Below are positions 9,168 to 16,646 of a DNA stretch of 50,766 bases, piece by piece. The DNA is taken from the NCBI GenBank assembly GCA_012838225.1, contig DUPT01000034.1, positions 1-50,766 of the forward strand, given 5' to 3'. This DNA comes from Tissierellia bacterium. Its GTDB lineage: Bacteria; Bacillota; Clostridia; Peptostreptococcales; Acidaminobacteraceae. Numbering within the stretch: position 1 is the stretch's first letter; each line of letters starts with the position of its first letter. A model generated the notes under the pieces. It did no database searches, was not told the DNA's origin, and saw only the letters and a list, made by a program, of their open reading frames with translations. The position numbers were made by a program, and so were the translations under genes.

Positions 9168-10366
9168 CGATCAAATACCATACCCTGGGTTGTCGGGTCA
9201 ATGCCGTCGAGACCGATCGGCTCAAGCGCGACCTGGCCGCCCTGGGCTTTAACGAAGTATCGGCACCGGAGGAGGCGGAGGTGATCGTGATCAATACCTG
9301 CTCGGTCACCAAGCAGAGCGATCGCAAAAGTGCTCAGCTTATTCGAAGCTCTCTAAGACAACAGGCGAAGGTGATCGCGATGGGCTGCTATGTGCCGGAG
9401 GAGTTGTTCGAGGAGGTCTTGTTTATCCCGAATGAAGACAAACACCGGGCACCTCAGCTGATTTCAGACCATATCGGGCAGCTCGATGAAACGGGGTCAC
9501 TCCTCACGCAAGCCGAGCGCACGCGAAGCTTTATCAAGGTCCAAGACGGCTGCAATAATTTCTGCAGCTACTGTATCATTCCCTACCTTCGGGGAAGAGA
9601 ACGGTCGATGTCACAGACGGAGATCCTCTCAGAGGTCGACCGGGCACTGGCCGGCGGACACCGTGAGGTCGTGCTCTCGGGCATTCATCTGAGTGGCTAT
9701 GGACGAGATACAAACACCAGCCTGATCGAGCTGATCGAGGCGATCGGTCAAAAAGACGGGATCGATCGCATCCGGTTGGGTTCGTTGGAGCAAGCCATCA
9801 TCACACCGGACTTTCTCGATCGCTTAAATAGAGTCGATGCGTTTTGTCCGCATTTTCATTTGTCTCTTCAAAGCGGTTCGGACGCCGTCCTAAAACGGAT
9901 GAACCGTCACTATACAACACCGGAGTTTCTTGATAAGATGGAGATGATCCGGGAAGCGTTTCCCGAGGTCGCCATCACGACCGATATCATCGTGGGCTTT
10001 AGCGGAGAGACGGAAGAAGAGTTTCAAGAATCGATCGATTTTGTCAAACAAGCCCGTTTCTCAAAAGTCCATGTTTTTCCCTTCTCAAAGCGGGAAGGGA
10101 CCCGAGCGGCACTCCTAAGCGATCTGCCGGGCAATATCAAGAAAGAGCGGGGCCGGATCATGCGAGAGCTCACCGAACAGATCCAGGCCGAGATCTTGGA
10201 GGAATGGATCGGACGAGAGGTCGAGGTCCTGACAGAAGACAGCTATGGCTATACCCGGCACTATCTGCCGGTTTATTATGAGCAGGCACTTGAACCGAAT
10301 CAGCTGGTGAGACTCAAGATCACCGGCAGAAAGGAGTTAAGTCTCTATGGATTGCCTATTTTGTAG
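9164..10366 (+). CDS. mtaB: tRNA t6A37 methylthiotransferase MtaB
   Basis: 400 aa radical SAM methylthiotransferase that converts t6A37 to ms2t6A37 in ANN-decoding tRNAs. The N-terminal UPF0004 domain carries the three cluster-binding cysteines (TLGCRVN, NTCSVT, GCYV); the radical SAM CxxxCxxC is in DGCNNFCSYC near residue 130; a TRAM-like domain is at the end. The N-terminus TLGCRVNAVET distinguishes MtaB from MiaB and RimO. The ATG overlaps the rsmE stop, and the 3' end overlaps the HIT gene by 20 bp. Confidence 0.94.
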   Translation: MTIKYHTLGCRVNAVETDRLKRDLAALGFNEVSAPEEAEVIVINTCSVTKQSDRKSAQLIRSSLRQQAKVIAMGCYVPEELFEEVLFIPNEDKHRAPQLISDHIGQLDETGSLLTQAERTRSFIKVQDGCNNFCSYCIIPYLRGRERSMSQTEILSEVDRALAGGHREVVLSGIHLSGYGRDTNTSLIELIEAIGQKDGIDRIRLGSLEQAIITPDFLDRLNRVDAFCPHFHLSLQSGSDAVLKRMNRHYTTPEFLDKMEMIREAFPEVAITTDIIVGFSGETEEEFQESIDFVKQARFSKVHVFPFSKREGTRAALLSDLPGNIKKERGRIMRELTEQIQAEILEEWIGREVEVLTEDSYGYTRHYLPVYYEQALEPNQLVRLKITGRKELSLYGLPIL

Positions 10367-10682
10367 CATAATCGAGGGCACGATCCCGAGCGATGTGGTG
10401 TATGAAAACGATCATGTCCTGGCTTTTCGGGACGTTGATCCGCAATCGCCGCTGCACATTTTGTTTGTGCCCAAGGTCCATGTTCGCCGTTTCAGCGAAT
10501 TGAGTGACCCAACAGTCCAGACCGCGCTGTTTCAAGCTATCGCCGAATACGCCCAAGCGGAAGGCTTGGAAGAGGATGGCTACCGGATCGTGATCAATAC
10601 CGGCCAGCTCGCTCAGCAGTCGGTCGATCATCTCCACCTGCACCTCTTAAGCGGACGTCAACTGCAATGGCCGCCCGGTTAA
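10347..10682 (+). CDS. HIT family nucleotide hydrolase (HINT-like)
   Basis: 111 aa. Histidine triad proteins of the HINT branch hydrolyse nucleoside phosphoramidates and aminoacyl-AMP. The N-terminus has CLFCSII, with DVVYENDHVLAFRDVDPQSPLHILFVPK typical of HINT (read in two parts), and the triad HLHLHLL lies near 94-100, ending in GRQLQWPPG. AAAGGAG sits 9 nt before the ATG, inside mtaB. The gene ends the heat-shock and RNA-modification run; no strong terminator follows. Confidence 0.92.
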   Translation: MDCLFCSIIEGTIPSDVVYENDHVLAFRDVDPQSPLHILFVPKVHVRRFSELSDPTVQTALFQAIAEYAQAEGLEEDGYRIVINTGQLAQQSVDHLHLHLLSGRQLQWPPG

Positions 10683-10743
10683 CCACGAGCGTCTAATGGG
10701 ATAATTGGCTGAATGGCAGAATCCTGATTTGAGGAGGCATTCT

Positions 10744-10815
10744 TTGAAACAAGTTTTTTCCCTTGTCTTCTTTTGGCTGAAGTTTTTGAGAGGGGAGATG
10801 ACGAAAATCCACTGA
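10744..10815 (+). CDS. possible 23-codon leader peptide or small protein
   Basis: A TTG-started frame of 23 codons, ending at TGA 10813-10815. It begins 6 nt after an unusually good Shine-Dalgarno GAGGAGG (10731-10737). The peptide is hydrophobic and aromatic at first (VFSLVFFWLKFL) with a basic tail. It lies in the 229-nt gap before rpsU, 5 nt ahead of the rpsU -35 box. No family is recognised. Without the strong ribosome binding site it would not be listed; it may be an attenuator leader, a small membrane peptide, or chance. Confidence 0.3.
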   Translation: MKQVFSLVFFWLKFLRGEMTKIH

Positions 10816-10820
10816 ATCAG

Positions 10821-10849
10821 TTGATTTGTCCGCCGGTTTCGTATATAAT
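10821..10849 (+). promoter_or_regulatory. sigma-A promoter of rpsU-yqeY
   Basis: TTGATT (10821-10826) and TATAAT (10844-10849) are separated by 17 bp. The -10 hexamer is the exact loop of a 6-bp perfect inverted repeat, TTCGTA (10838-10843) and TACGAA (10850-10855). The expected start is near 10856, giving a leader of about 56 nt. Confidence 0.8.
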
Positions 10850-10911
10850 TACGAAGTGCCCAACTGCCTGTACTATGTACAAATCCTGCAAAGAGAGGGG
10901 GGATATCCAAA

Positions 10912-11103
10912 ATGACGACGATCAAAGTAAAACCGAATGAATCGATTGAAAGCGCACTGAAACGTTTTAAGCGTGAGACCTCCAAAGCAGGACTGATGGC
11001 TGAAATCAAGAAGCGTAAACACTATGAGAAACCAAGCGTGATCCGTAAGAAGCGCATCGATGCATCGAAACGTAAACGCCGCAAGAATGCCCGGGATAAC
11101 TAA
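10912..11103 (+). CDS. rpsU: 30S ribosomal protein S21
   Basis: 63 aa, normal length. S21 sits near the anti-Shine-Dalgarno end of 16S rRNA and helps mRNA binding. The sequence shows the S21 pattern NESIESALKRFKRETSKAG in the first half and the very basic tail RKKRIDASKRKRRKNARDN. It has its own promoter and a purine-rich ribosome binding site (AGAGAGGGGGGAT). yqeY starts one base after its stop. Confidence 0.97.
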   Translation: MTTIKVKPNESIESALKRFKRETSKAGLMAEIKKRKHYEKPSVIRKKRIDASKRKRRKNARDN

Positions 11104-11104
11104 G

Positions 11105-11533
11105 ATGCTGATAGAACGATTAATGGAAGACCTTAAGAGCGCCATGAAGGCGAAGGACCGGGTTCGCAAGAATACCGTGACGATGCTTCGGGCGGCCATC
11201 AAACAGGTCGAGGTCGATGAACGAAAGACACTGACGGATGAAGAGATCCAATCGATCATCCAGAAGCAGATTCGGGAGAAGACCAAAGCGATCGCAGATT
11301 TTGAAGCCGGTCACCGGCCCGATCTGATCGAGGAGGCCCAGGCTGAGATCGCGATCCTGAAACAATATCTGCCGGAGCAAATGTCTGAAGATGAGATCAA
11401 GCAAGTGATCGATCAGGTCATTAGTACTCACGGCAAACAGATCGGACCGGTCATGAAGGCGATGAAGGAAGCCGTGGCGGCTAAGGCCGATATGGCACTG
11501 GTCAATCGCCTGGTCCGGGAAAAACTGAACTGA
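11105..11533 (+). CDS. yqeY: GatB/YqeY domain protein
   Basis: 142 aa. YqeY proteins resemble the C-terminal tRNA-binding domain of GatB; the cellular role is not settled. The start MLIERLMEDLKSAMKAKD matches family N-termini; the frame can be extended upstream only into rpsU. The C-terminal VMKAMKEAVAAKADMALVNRLVREKL is the characteristic YqeY end (seen in two halves). It follows rpsU by one base with no clear ribosome binding site of its own, so it is probably translated by coupling. Confidence 0.93.
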   Translation: MLIERLMEDLKSAMKAKDRVRKNTVTMLRAAIKQVEVDERKTLTDEEIQSIIQKQIREKTKAIADFEAGHRPDLIEEAQAEIAILKQYLPEQMSEDEIKQVIDQVISTHGKQIGPVMKAMKEAVAAKADMALVNRLVREKLN

Positions 11534-11536
11534 TTT

Positions 11537-11566
11537 CAAAAAGAAGTTTACCCAAACTTCTTTTTG
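11537..11566 (+). terminator. intrinsic terminator after yqeY
   Basis: A 13-bp perfect stem (11537-11549 with 11554-11566), loop ACCC, with a TTTTT run built into the 3' arm. It separates the rpsU unit from phoH. The AT-rich ends allow it to act in either direction. Confidence 0.85.
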
Positions 11567-11612
11567 CTTGAGTCGAAACAGGCGTCACAGTGTGTATAAA
11601 CCGGCTGATTTC

Positions 11613-11621
11613 TGTTAGAAT
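11613..11621 (+). promoter_or_regulatory. extended -10 promoter of the phoH operon
   Basis: TGTTAGAAT at 11613-11621 is an extended -10 element (TGn plus TAGAAT). No good -35 is present at 16-18 bp. It is placed right after a terminator and 17 nt before the phoH ATG, so transcripts would carry a very short leader. It is the likely start of the long run to trmK. Confidence 0.6.
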
Positions 11622-11638
11622 AGAGCCTGAGGTGACAT

Positions 11639-12577
11639 ATGGAAAAAATTATAGAACTCTACCCGAATGTTCCGCTGCAGGAGCTGTTCGGCAAGTTCGA
11701 TGAGAACATCATGGTCATGAATGATCAACTCGATGTCGATATATTCTCGGTCAATAACAATCTGGTGATCCGGGGCGAACGCGAAATGGTCGAAGCGGCC
11801 GAATTTGTGATCGATCGGATGCAAAAGCTGGTCGCCGGCGGTGAAGCCATCGACCTGCAAAAGCTTGAATACGCCATTATGATGGCCACCAGTCTCAGAC
11901 GGGAAGAAACGGATTTTGAATCGGTGGCCATCACATCGACCACCAAGGGCAAGATCATTAAGCCCAAGACCAAGGGCCAGGCGGCCTATGTCAAGGCCAT
12001 CACCCAAAATACGCTGACCTTTGGCATCGGTCCGGCCGGAACCGGCAAGACCTACCTGGCGGTCGCGATGGCGGCCAAGGCCTATAAGAAAAAAGAGATC
12101 GATCGGATCATCATCACTCGTCCGGCGATCGAGGCCGGCGAGAAGCTTGGCTTCCTTCCGGGGGATCTGCAGGACAAGGTCGACCCCTACCTGCGCCCGG
12201 TATTTGATGCCTTGAGCGATATCTTCGGCTTTGAGAGCATGAATCGGATGCGAGAAAAGGGTTTGATCGAGGTGGCGCCATTGGCCTATATGCGGGGGCG
12301 GACACTCGATAATTCCTTCATTATCCTGGATGAAGCCCAAAACACCACCAAAGATCAGATGAAGATGTTTTTGACCCGGTTCGGCTTTGACTCCAAAGTG
12401 GTCGTAAACGGCGATATCACTCAGACCGACCTTCCCCGAGGACGTCTGAGCGGTTTGACGCATGCCTCTCAGATCCTGAGTGATCTAAAGGATGTGGCGA
12501 TCGTTCGCTTTACCCGCGACGATGTCGTGCGCCACTCCTTGGTCAAAAAGATCCTCGATCGGTACGAAAACCAATGA
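11639..12577 (+). CDS. phoH: PhoH-like ATPase (YbeZ type)
   Basis: 312 aa. An N-terminal region (about 1-110) is followed by a P-loop ATPase with GPAGTGKTYLA near 131-141, the ITRPAIEAGEKLGFLPGD motif and Walker B FIILDEAQN. PhoH-like proteins are predicted RNA helicases or RNases that work with YbeY in rRNA maturation; the direct coupling to ybeY (ATGA overlap) supports this. TGAGGTGA precedes the ATG. In many spore formers yqfC and yqfD lie just upstream; here they are absent. Confidence 0.94.
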   Translation: MEKIIELYPNVPLQELFGKFDENIMVMNDQLDVDIFSVNNNLVIRGEREMVEAAEFVIDRMQKLVAGGEAIDLQKLEYAIMMATSLRREETDFESVAITSTTKGKIIKPKTKGQAAYVKAITQNTLTFGIGPAGTGKTYLAVAMAAKAYKKKEIDRIIITRPAIEAGEKLGFLPGDLQDKVDPYLRPVFDALSDIFGFESMNRMREKGLIEVAPLAYMRGRTLDNSFIILDEAQNTTKDQMKMFLTRFGFDSKVVVNGDITQTDLPRGRLSGLTHASQILSDLKDVAIVRFTRDDVVRHSLVKKILDRYENQ

Positions 12578-13020
12578 CGATCTACTATGACGGCCAAGAC
12601 AAGCTGACGCCGGAGCAAAAGGACTGGATCGAACGAGCCCTTGAGACGGTCTTTCGGGTCGAAGGACTCGATCAAGCCGGGGAGGTGTCGATCTCTTTTA
12701 TGGATGATGAAGCGATCCGACAACTCAATCTCGAGTACCGCCAGCTCGATGCCACGACTGATGTTCTTAGCTTTCCTCAGCTGGAGAGCCTGGCTGAGGC
12801 TAAGGCATTGGACTATCTGTTCCTGGGAGACATCGTGATCAATCTCGATCAGGTGGCGCGTCAAGCCGGCGAGTATGGCCATTCTCAGGCCAGGGAGCTC
12901 AGCTATCTGACCGTCCACAGCCTCTATCATCTACTGGGCTTCGATCATCTAGAGGATGACGACAAACAGCAGATGAGGCAAAAAGAAAAAGTGATTATGG
13001 AATTGTTGGAGGAAATATGA
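12574..13020 (+). CDS. ybeY: endoribonuclease YbeY, rRNA maturation
   Basis: 148 aa metal-dependent RNase needed for 16S rRNA 3'-end processing and ribosome quality control. The zinc site HxxxHxxGxDH is present as HSLYHLLGFDH at about 114-124, and EYRQLDATTDVLSFP matches the conserved upstream motif. Its ATG overlaps the phoH stop, and its own stop overlaps the next ATG. Confidence 0.96.
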   Translation: MTIYYDGQDKLTPEQKDWIERALETVFRVEGLDQAGEVSISFMDDEAIRQLNLEYRQLDATTDVLSFPQLESLAEAKALDYLFLGDIVINLDQVARQAGEYGHSQARELSYLTVHSLYHLLGFDHLEDDDKQQMRQKEKVIMELLEEI

Positions 13021-14063
13021 AACAATTGATGATTGCCCTATTGGTGCTGACACTGCTCTTGACGTTCAGCTGCTCAAAAAAGACGGCGCCTGAGCCGGTT
13101 GAAACACCGGAGCCGACGCAGCCCGAAACCGTGGAGGCTGAGACCCAGGAGCCGGTGGCTGAGACCATCGAGTCCGAGGTCGAAGAAAAGACCGAGCCCA
13201 AGGCGTCGCTCTTGTTTAGAGACAAGCGGCCGATCGCCATCATGATCAATAATCATCCCGATGCCCGTCCGCAAGCTGGTTGGGCTCACGCTAAGATCGC
13301 CTATGAGATCCTGGTCGAGGGCAAAATGACACGGATCCTGTTGCTATCCGATGCCGATGAAGGCGTCATCGGGCCGATCCGCAGCGCCCGTCCGGCCTTC
13401 TTTGAGATTACGGCCGAGTACCGGGCTCTGTACAGTCATGTCGGGAATTTCGAGTATGTGGCTGAATCACCGATGCTAAACTATATGGTCGACTGGGATG
13501 AATTCTCCCACGGCGGCTATTTCCGGTCTGATCATCGCTACGCCCCCCACAATCTCTATGGCACGATGGAGGGGGTCTATGCTTCGGCCGAAGCCTCCGG
13601 GGTCGATCTGGCCGGCTCTGAGGTGCTGGAGGATCACTTCCGGATCTATGATCAGCCAACAGACTATACCGGGGGAAAGCCGGCCGAAACGATCAGCTTC
13701 ACCTATGACAATGCCCAGTTTTTAGACTACCGCTATGATGAGGCCGACCAGGCCTATATAAAGTCGATTAACGGCATCGATGTTGCCGATGAGAATACCG
13801 GCGACGTGCTCAAGATCACGAACTTTATCATCTTGGAGCGACCTCACGGCAAGATGCCAAACGGCATCCATGAATACGTCGACTATCTGACGCCCGGTAA
13901 GGCACGTCTGTTCATCCAGGGTCAGGAGTTCGAACTCGACTACACCAAGGCTGCATCCGAAGAGCCGATGAAGTTTAGGCTTGATGGCGAGGAGCTGGTG
14001 TTCAACCCCGGCTTTGTCTTCATCAATGTCGTGCCTGAGGGCACCCCGATCACGGTCGAATGA
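13017..14063 (+). CDS. DUF3048 (YerB-like) lipoprotein
   Basis: 348 aa. The N-terminus is a lipoprotein signal with lipobox LTFSC (Cys near residue 19), followed by a Pro/Glu/Thr-rich linker of about 45 residues. The rest matches the DUF3048/YerB family: RPIAIMINNHPDARPQ, EGKMTRILLLSDAD and GPIRSARPAF. YerB proteins are membrane-anchored and of unknown function, with a suggested link to the cell envelope. It is translationally coupled to ybeY and cdd (4-bp overlaps), in a position where other Firmicutes often have dgkA. Confidence 0.88.
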   Translation: MKQLMIALLVLTLLLTFSCSKKTAPEPVETPEPTQPETVEAETQEPVAETIESEVEEKTEPKASLLFRDKRPIAIMINNHPDARPQAGWAHAKIAYEILVEGKMTRILLLSDADEGVIGPIRSARPAFFEITAEYRALYSHVGNFEYVAESPMLNYMVDWDEFSHGGYFRSDHRYAPHNLYGTMEGVYASAEASGVDLAGSEVLEDHFRIYDQPTDYTGGKPAETISFTYDNAQFLDYRYDEADQAYIKSINGIDVADENTGDVLKITNFIILERPHGKMPNGIHEYVDYLTPGKARLFIQGQEFELDYTKAASEEPMKFRLDGEELVFNPGFVFINVVPEGTPITVE

Positions 14064-14446
14064 TGAAGCTGTTTGAGCTAGCTCGAGACTATCAGGCCAG
14101 AGCCTATGCCCCGTATTCTCACTTTCGGGTCGGCGCGGCGGTGCTGGCCGATGATGGCAACTACTATGGCGGCTGTAATATCGAAAACGCCGCCTATCCG
14201 GCGACCATCTGTGCCGAACGGGTGGCGATCACCAAGGCCATCAGTGAAGGGGCGACCAAGATCCACCAGATCGCAGTGGTCGGCGATAGTGACTATACCT
14301 ACCCTTGTGGGGTGTGTCGGCAGTTCATGGCGGAGTTCTCCGATGATCTGACAGTTTTCATCTTGGGGCCGACGGAGGTCCTGAGCTACCGGTTGGACGA
14401 ACTACTGCCCTTTGCCTTTACATCGGAGGATATGGATGAGCTTTAA
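14060..14446 (+). CDS. cdd: cytidine deaminase
   Basis: 128 aa, homotetrameric short-type enzyme that deaminates cytidine and deoxycytidine in pyrimidine salvage. The zinc ligands are Cys51 in CAE (catalytic Glu53) and the PCGVC motif at 82-86; NIENAAYPATICAERVA is the family signature. It overlaps the DUF3048 gene by 4 bp and era by 11 bp. The cdd-era-recO order is standard for Firmicutes. Confidence 0.96.
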   Translation: MMKLFELARDYQARAYAPYSHFRVGAAVLADDGNYYGGCNIENAAYPATICAERVAITKAISEGATKIHQIAVVGDSDYTYPCGVCRQFMAEFSDDLTVFILGPTEVLSYRLDELLPFAFTSEDMDEL

Positions 14447-15317
14447 ATCAGGTTTTGTGGCCATCGTCGGTCGAGCCAATGTCGGAAAGAGTACGCTGCT
14501 CAATCATCTGATGGGTCAAAAGATCTCGATCGTGACCCATAAGGCCCAGACGACCCGGATGAGGATCCAGGCGGTGCTTAATCGTGAGGACGGACAGATC
14601 GTGTTTGTCGATACTCCGGGGATGCATAAGCCTAAGAATCGGCTGGGCGAATTCATGGTCGAAGAGATCGATGAGACGATGCCTGAGATGGATGTCATCT
14701 TGATGATGATCGATGGCTCGGAGGGGGTCGGTCCGGGGGATGAGTTTATGGCCTCACGCCTGCCGGAGCAGGGGGTAAAGATCCTGCTGATCAATAAGCT
14801 CGATAAAATGACACCGGAATCGTTCGAGGCAGTGTCTTCGGAGGCCAAGCAGCTGGCTGATTTTTCTGAGGTCCTCGGGATATCGGCCCTGGATGGCGTG
14901 ACGATCGCTCAGCTGCCGGATCTGATCATGGACTATCTACCAGAGGGACCGGCCTACTTTCCCGAAGAACAGTGGACCAATCTCGATCTGCGAACCATTA
15001 CCTCCGAGATCATACGGGAGAAGGCACTGATGTATCTCGATCAGGAGATCCCGCACGGCATCGCGGTCGTGATCGATACCTTTGAAGAAGAGCCGGAAAT
15101 CGTCAATATCCAAGCGACGATCATCGTAGAGCGAGACTCGCATAAGGGGATCGTCATCGGCAAGGGCGGTCGAAAGCTCAAGGGCATCGGTCAGGAGGCC
15201 CGTAAGGATATCGAGCAGCTGCTGGAGAAGAAGGTCTTTTTGGAGCTATGGGTCAAGGTGCGCGAGAACTGGCGCCGCAGTGCCCATCATGTCGCGGATT
15301 TCGGTTACCGAAAATGA
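14436..15317 (+). CDS. era: GTPase Era
   Basis: 293 aa. Era binds the 3' end of 16S rRNA and acts in 30S assembly. G1 GRANVGKST and the effector TRMR follow the N-terminus; G3 is DTPG, G4 NKLD, G5 SALDG; the C-terminal KH domain shows GIVIGKGGRKLKGIG. The start at 14436 (MSFKSGFVAIVG) is inside the end of cdd and fits family N-termini; an upstream in-frame ATG at 14412 would add 8 unlikely residues. Confidence 0.96.
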   Translation: MSFKSGFVAIVGRANVGKSTLLNHLMGQKISIVTHKAQTTRMRIQAVLNREDGQIVFVDTPGMHKPKNRLGEFMVEEIDETMPEMDVILMMIDGSEGVGPGDEFMASRLPEQGVKILLINKLDKMTPESFEAVSSEAKQLADFSEVLGISALDGVTIAQLPDLIMDYLPEGPAYFPEEQWTNLDLRTITSEIIREKALMYLDQEIPHGIAVVIDTFEEEPEIVNIQATIIVERDSHKGIVIGKGGRKLKGIGQEARKDIEQLLEKKVFLELWVKVRENWRRSAHHVADFGYRK

Positions 15318-16042
15318 GACTCCATGAGACCGAGGCAGTCGTCCTGCGCCGAAAGAAAATCACGGCCAATGACTGCTATCTGACACTTTTTAGCCGCTCA
15401 ATGGGCCGCGTGGAGGTGTTTGCCCGCAATGGCAACCATCCCAAGAGCCCGCTGTTGGCCGGTTCACAGCCCTTTGTCTACGGTCTCTTCAGTCTCTCAG
15501 GTTCGAAAGCCTTTCAGCTGCGCAGTGTGATCGTCCATGATAATTTCTACCACCTCCGATCGGATATTTCGACGATGCTGCTGGCGTCGTATCTGGCTCA
15601 GGTCGTATTGGCCCTGACGCAGGAGCGTGAGAGCAATAAGGTCTTGTTTGAGGCCTTGGTCAACTCCTTGGCCCTGCTGGAGAAGTTTCCGGAGCTGGGG
15701 GATGCAATATTGGTTCATTTTTATGCAGTCTGTTTGACTCAGTTGGGTATAAAACCAGCGACGGAAGCGTGCGCTGTCTGTTCCGAACCCGATGCCCCGT
15801 GGTTTGATGTCGCGGCCGGCGGACGGGTCTGTCAGGAGCATCAGACCGACCAGTCGTTTGAAGCTTCGGAGCAGATCGCACTGCTCGATTCGGCGCTGTC
15901 ACTACGAGTCAAGGACTTCTTAAATCGTCACAGTCAAGAAGAGGAGCTTTGTTCGCTCCAGCGTCTGATCGAAGACTATATCGATTATCACTTAGACACT
16001 CAGCTGCGTGAAACACGCAACCAATTGCAAGACTATCAGTAG
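15314..16042 (+). CDS. recO: DNA repair protein RecO
   Basis: 242 aa. It loads RecA with RecR in the RecFOR pathway and anneals single strands. The N-terminal OB fold starts MRLHETEAVVLRRKKI; the zinc-binding cysteines of the C-terminal domain are seen in CAVC and VCQEH. The ATG overlaps the era stop (ATGA); the longer frame from 15248 only repeats the end of era in another frame. Confidence 0.93.
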   Translation: MRLHETEAVVLRRKKITANDCYLTLFSRSMGRVEVFARNGNHPKSPLLAGSQPFVYGLFSLSGSKAFQLRSVIVHDNFYHLRSDISTMLLASYLAQVVLALTQERESNKVLFEALVNSLALLEKFPELGDAILVHFYAVCLTQLGIKPATEACAVCSEPDAPWFDVAAGGRVCQEHQTDQSFEASEQIALLDSALSLRVKDFLNRHSQEEELCSLQRLIEDYIDYHLDTQLRETRNQLQDYQ

Positions 16043-16052
16043 GAGGTAGTAC

Positions 16053-16634
16053 ATGGTTAATATTACACTCGAAATGGTCGATGAACTGATCGAAAAGACC
16101 GGCGTCAGCTACGAACAAGCCAAGCGGATCCTACAAGAGACCGATGGCGATGTCCCGCTGGCCATCCAACGTCTGGTCAATAAAGAACAAGACGACAAAC
16201 ACTTTTCGACCGATGCCCTCGATGAAGTCGTTGCCAAGATCAAAGAAGCGATCGAGAAGGGCACCGCCGCTCGTCTCATGGTCAAAAAAGACGACAAGAT
16301 CGTGCTCAATATCCCGGCCGTCCTGGGCTTTGTCGGATTGATGAATCCGTTCCTGACCGCCGCCGGTATCGGAGGCGTCATCCTGACCGGTCATGAGATC
16401 GTGATCGAGAACAAAGACGGTTCGATCATCGATGTCAACGAGATGATCGATAAGGCCGCCGGCAAGGTCAAGGAAACCGGCGAAGACCTGTATGAAAAGA
16501 TGAAGGAAGCCAAAGCGGAGGCGGCCAATAAGGCCGAGGATGTGGCGGACGATTTCGAACAACACTTTGAGGATTTGAAAGACGACCTGCAAGAGCGGGC
16601 CGAAGATGTAAAAGACGACGTAGAAAAACTGTAA
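16053..16634 (+). CDS. DUF4342 protein with UBA-like N-terminus
   Basis: 193 aa, function unknown. Residues 1-45 look like a UBA/EF-Ts-type three-helix fold (VDELIEKTGVSYEQAKRILQ, then DVPLAIQRLV). Residues about 55-115 match DUF4342: a charged helix, then IVLNIPAVLGFVGLMNPFLT, a hydrophobic segment that could touch the membrane. The remaining 80 residues are a strongly charged helix or coiled coil rich in Lys, Glu, Asp and Ala. A strong AGGAGG precedes the ATG. It lies 10 nt after recO and 12 nt before glyQS, so it is in the same transcript. Confidence 0.75.
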   Translation: MVNITLEMVDELIEKTGVSYEQAKRILQETDGDVPLAIQRLVNKEQDDKHFSTDALDEVVAKIKEAIEKGTAARLMVKKDDKIVLNIPAVLGFVGLMNPFLTAAGIGGVILTGHEIVIENKDGSIIDVNEMIDKAAGKVKETGEDLYEKMKEAKAEAANKAEDVADDFEQHFEDLKDDLQERAEDVKDDVEKL

Positions 16635-16646
16635 TTGGAGGATTAG

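Noticed and set aside
11615..12463. 282-codon minus-strand frame opposite phoH
   Set aside because: phoH has clear motifs and a promoter on the plus strand; the antisense product resembles no family.
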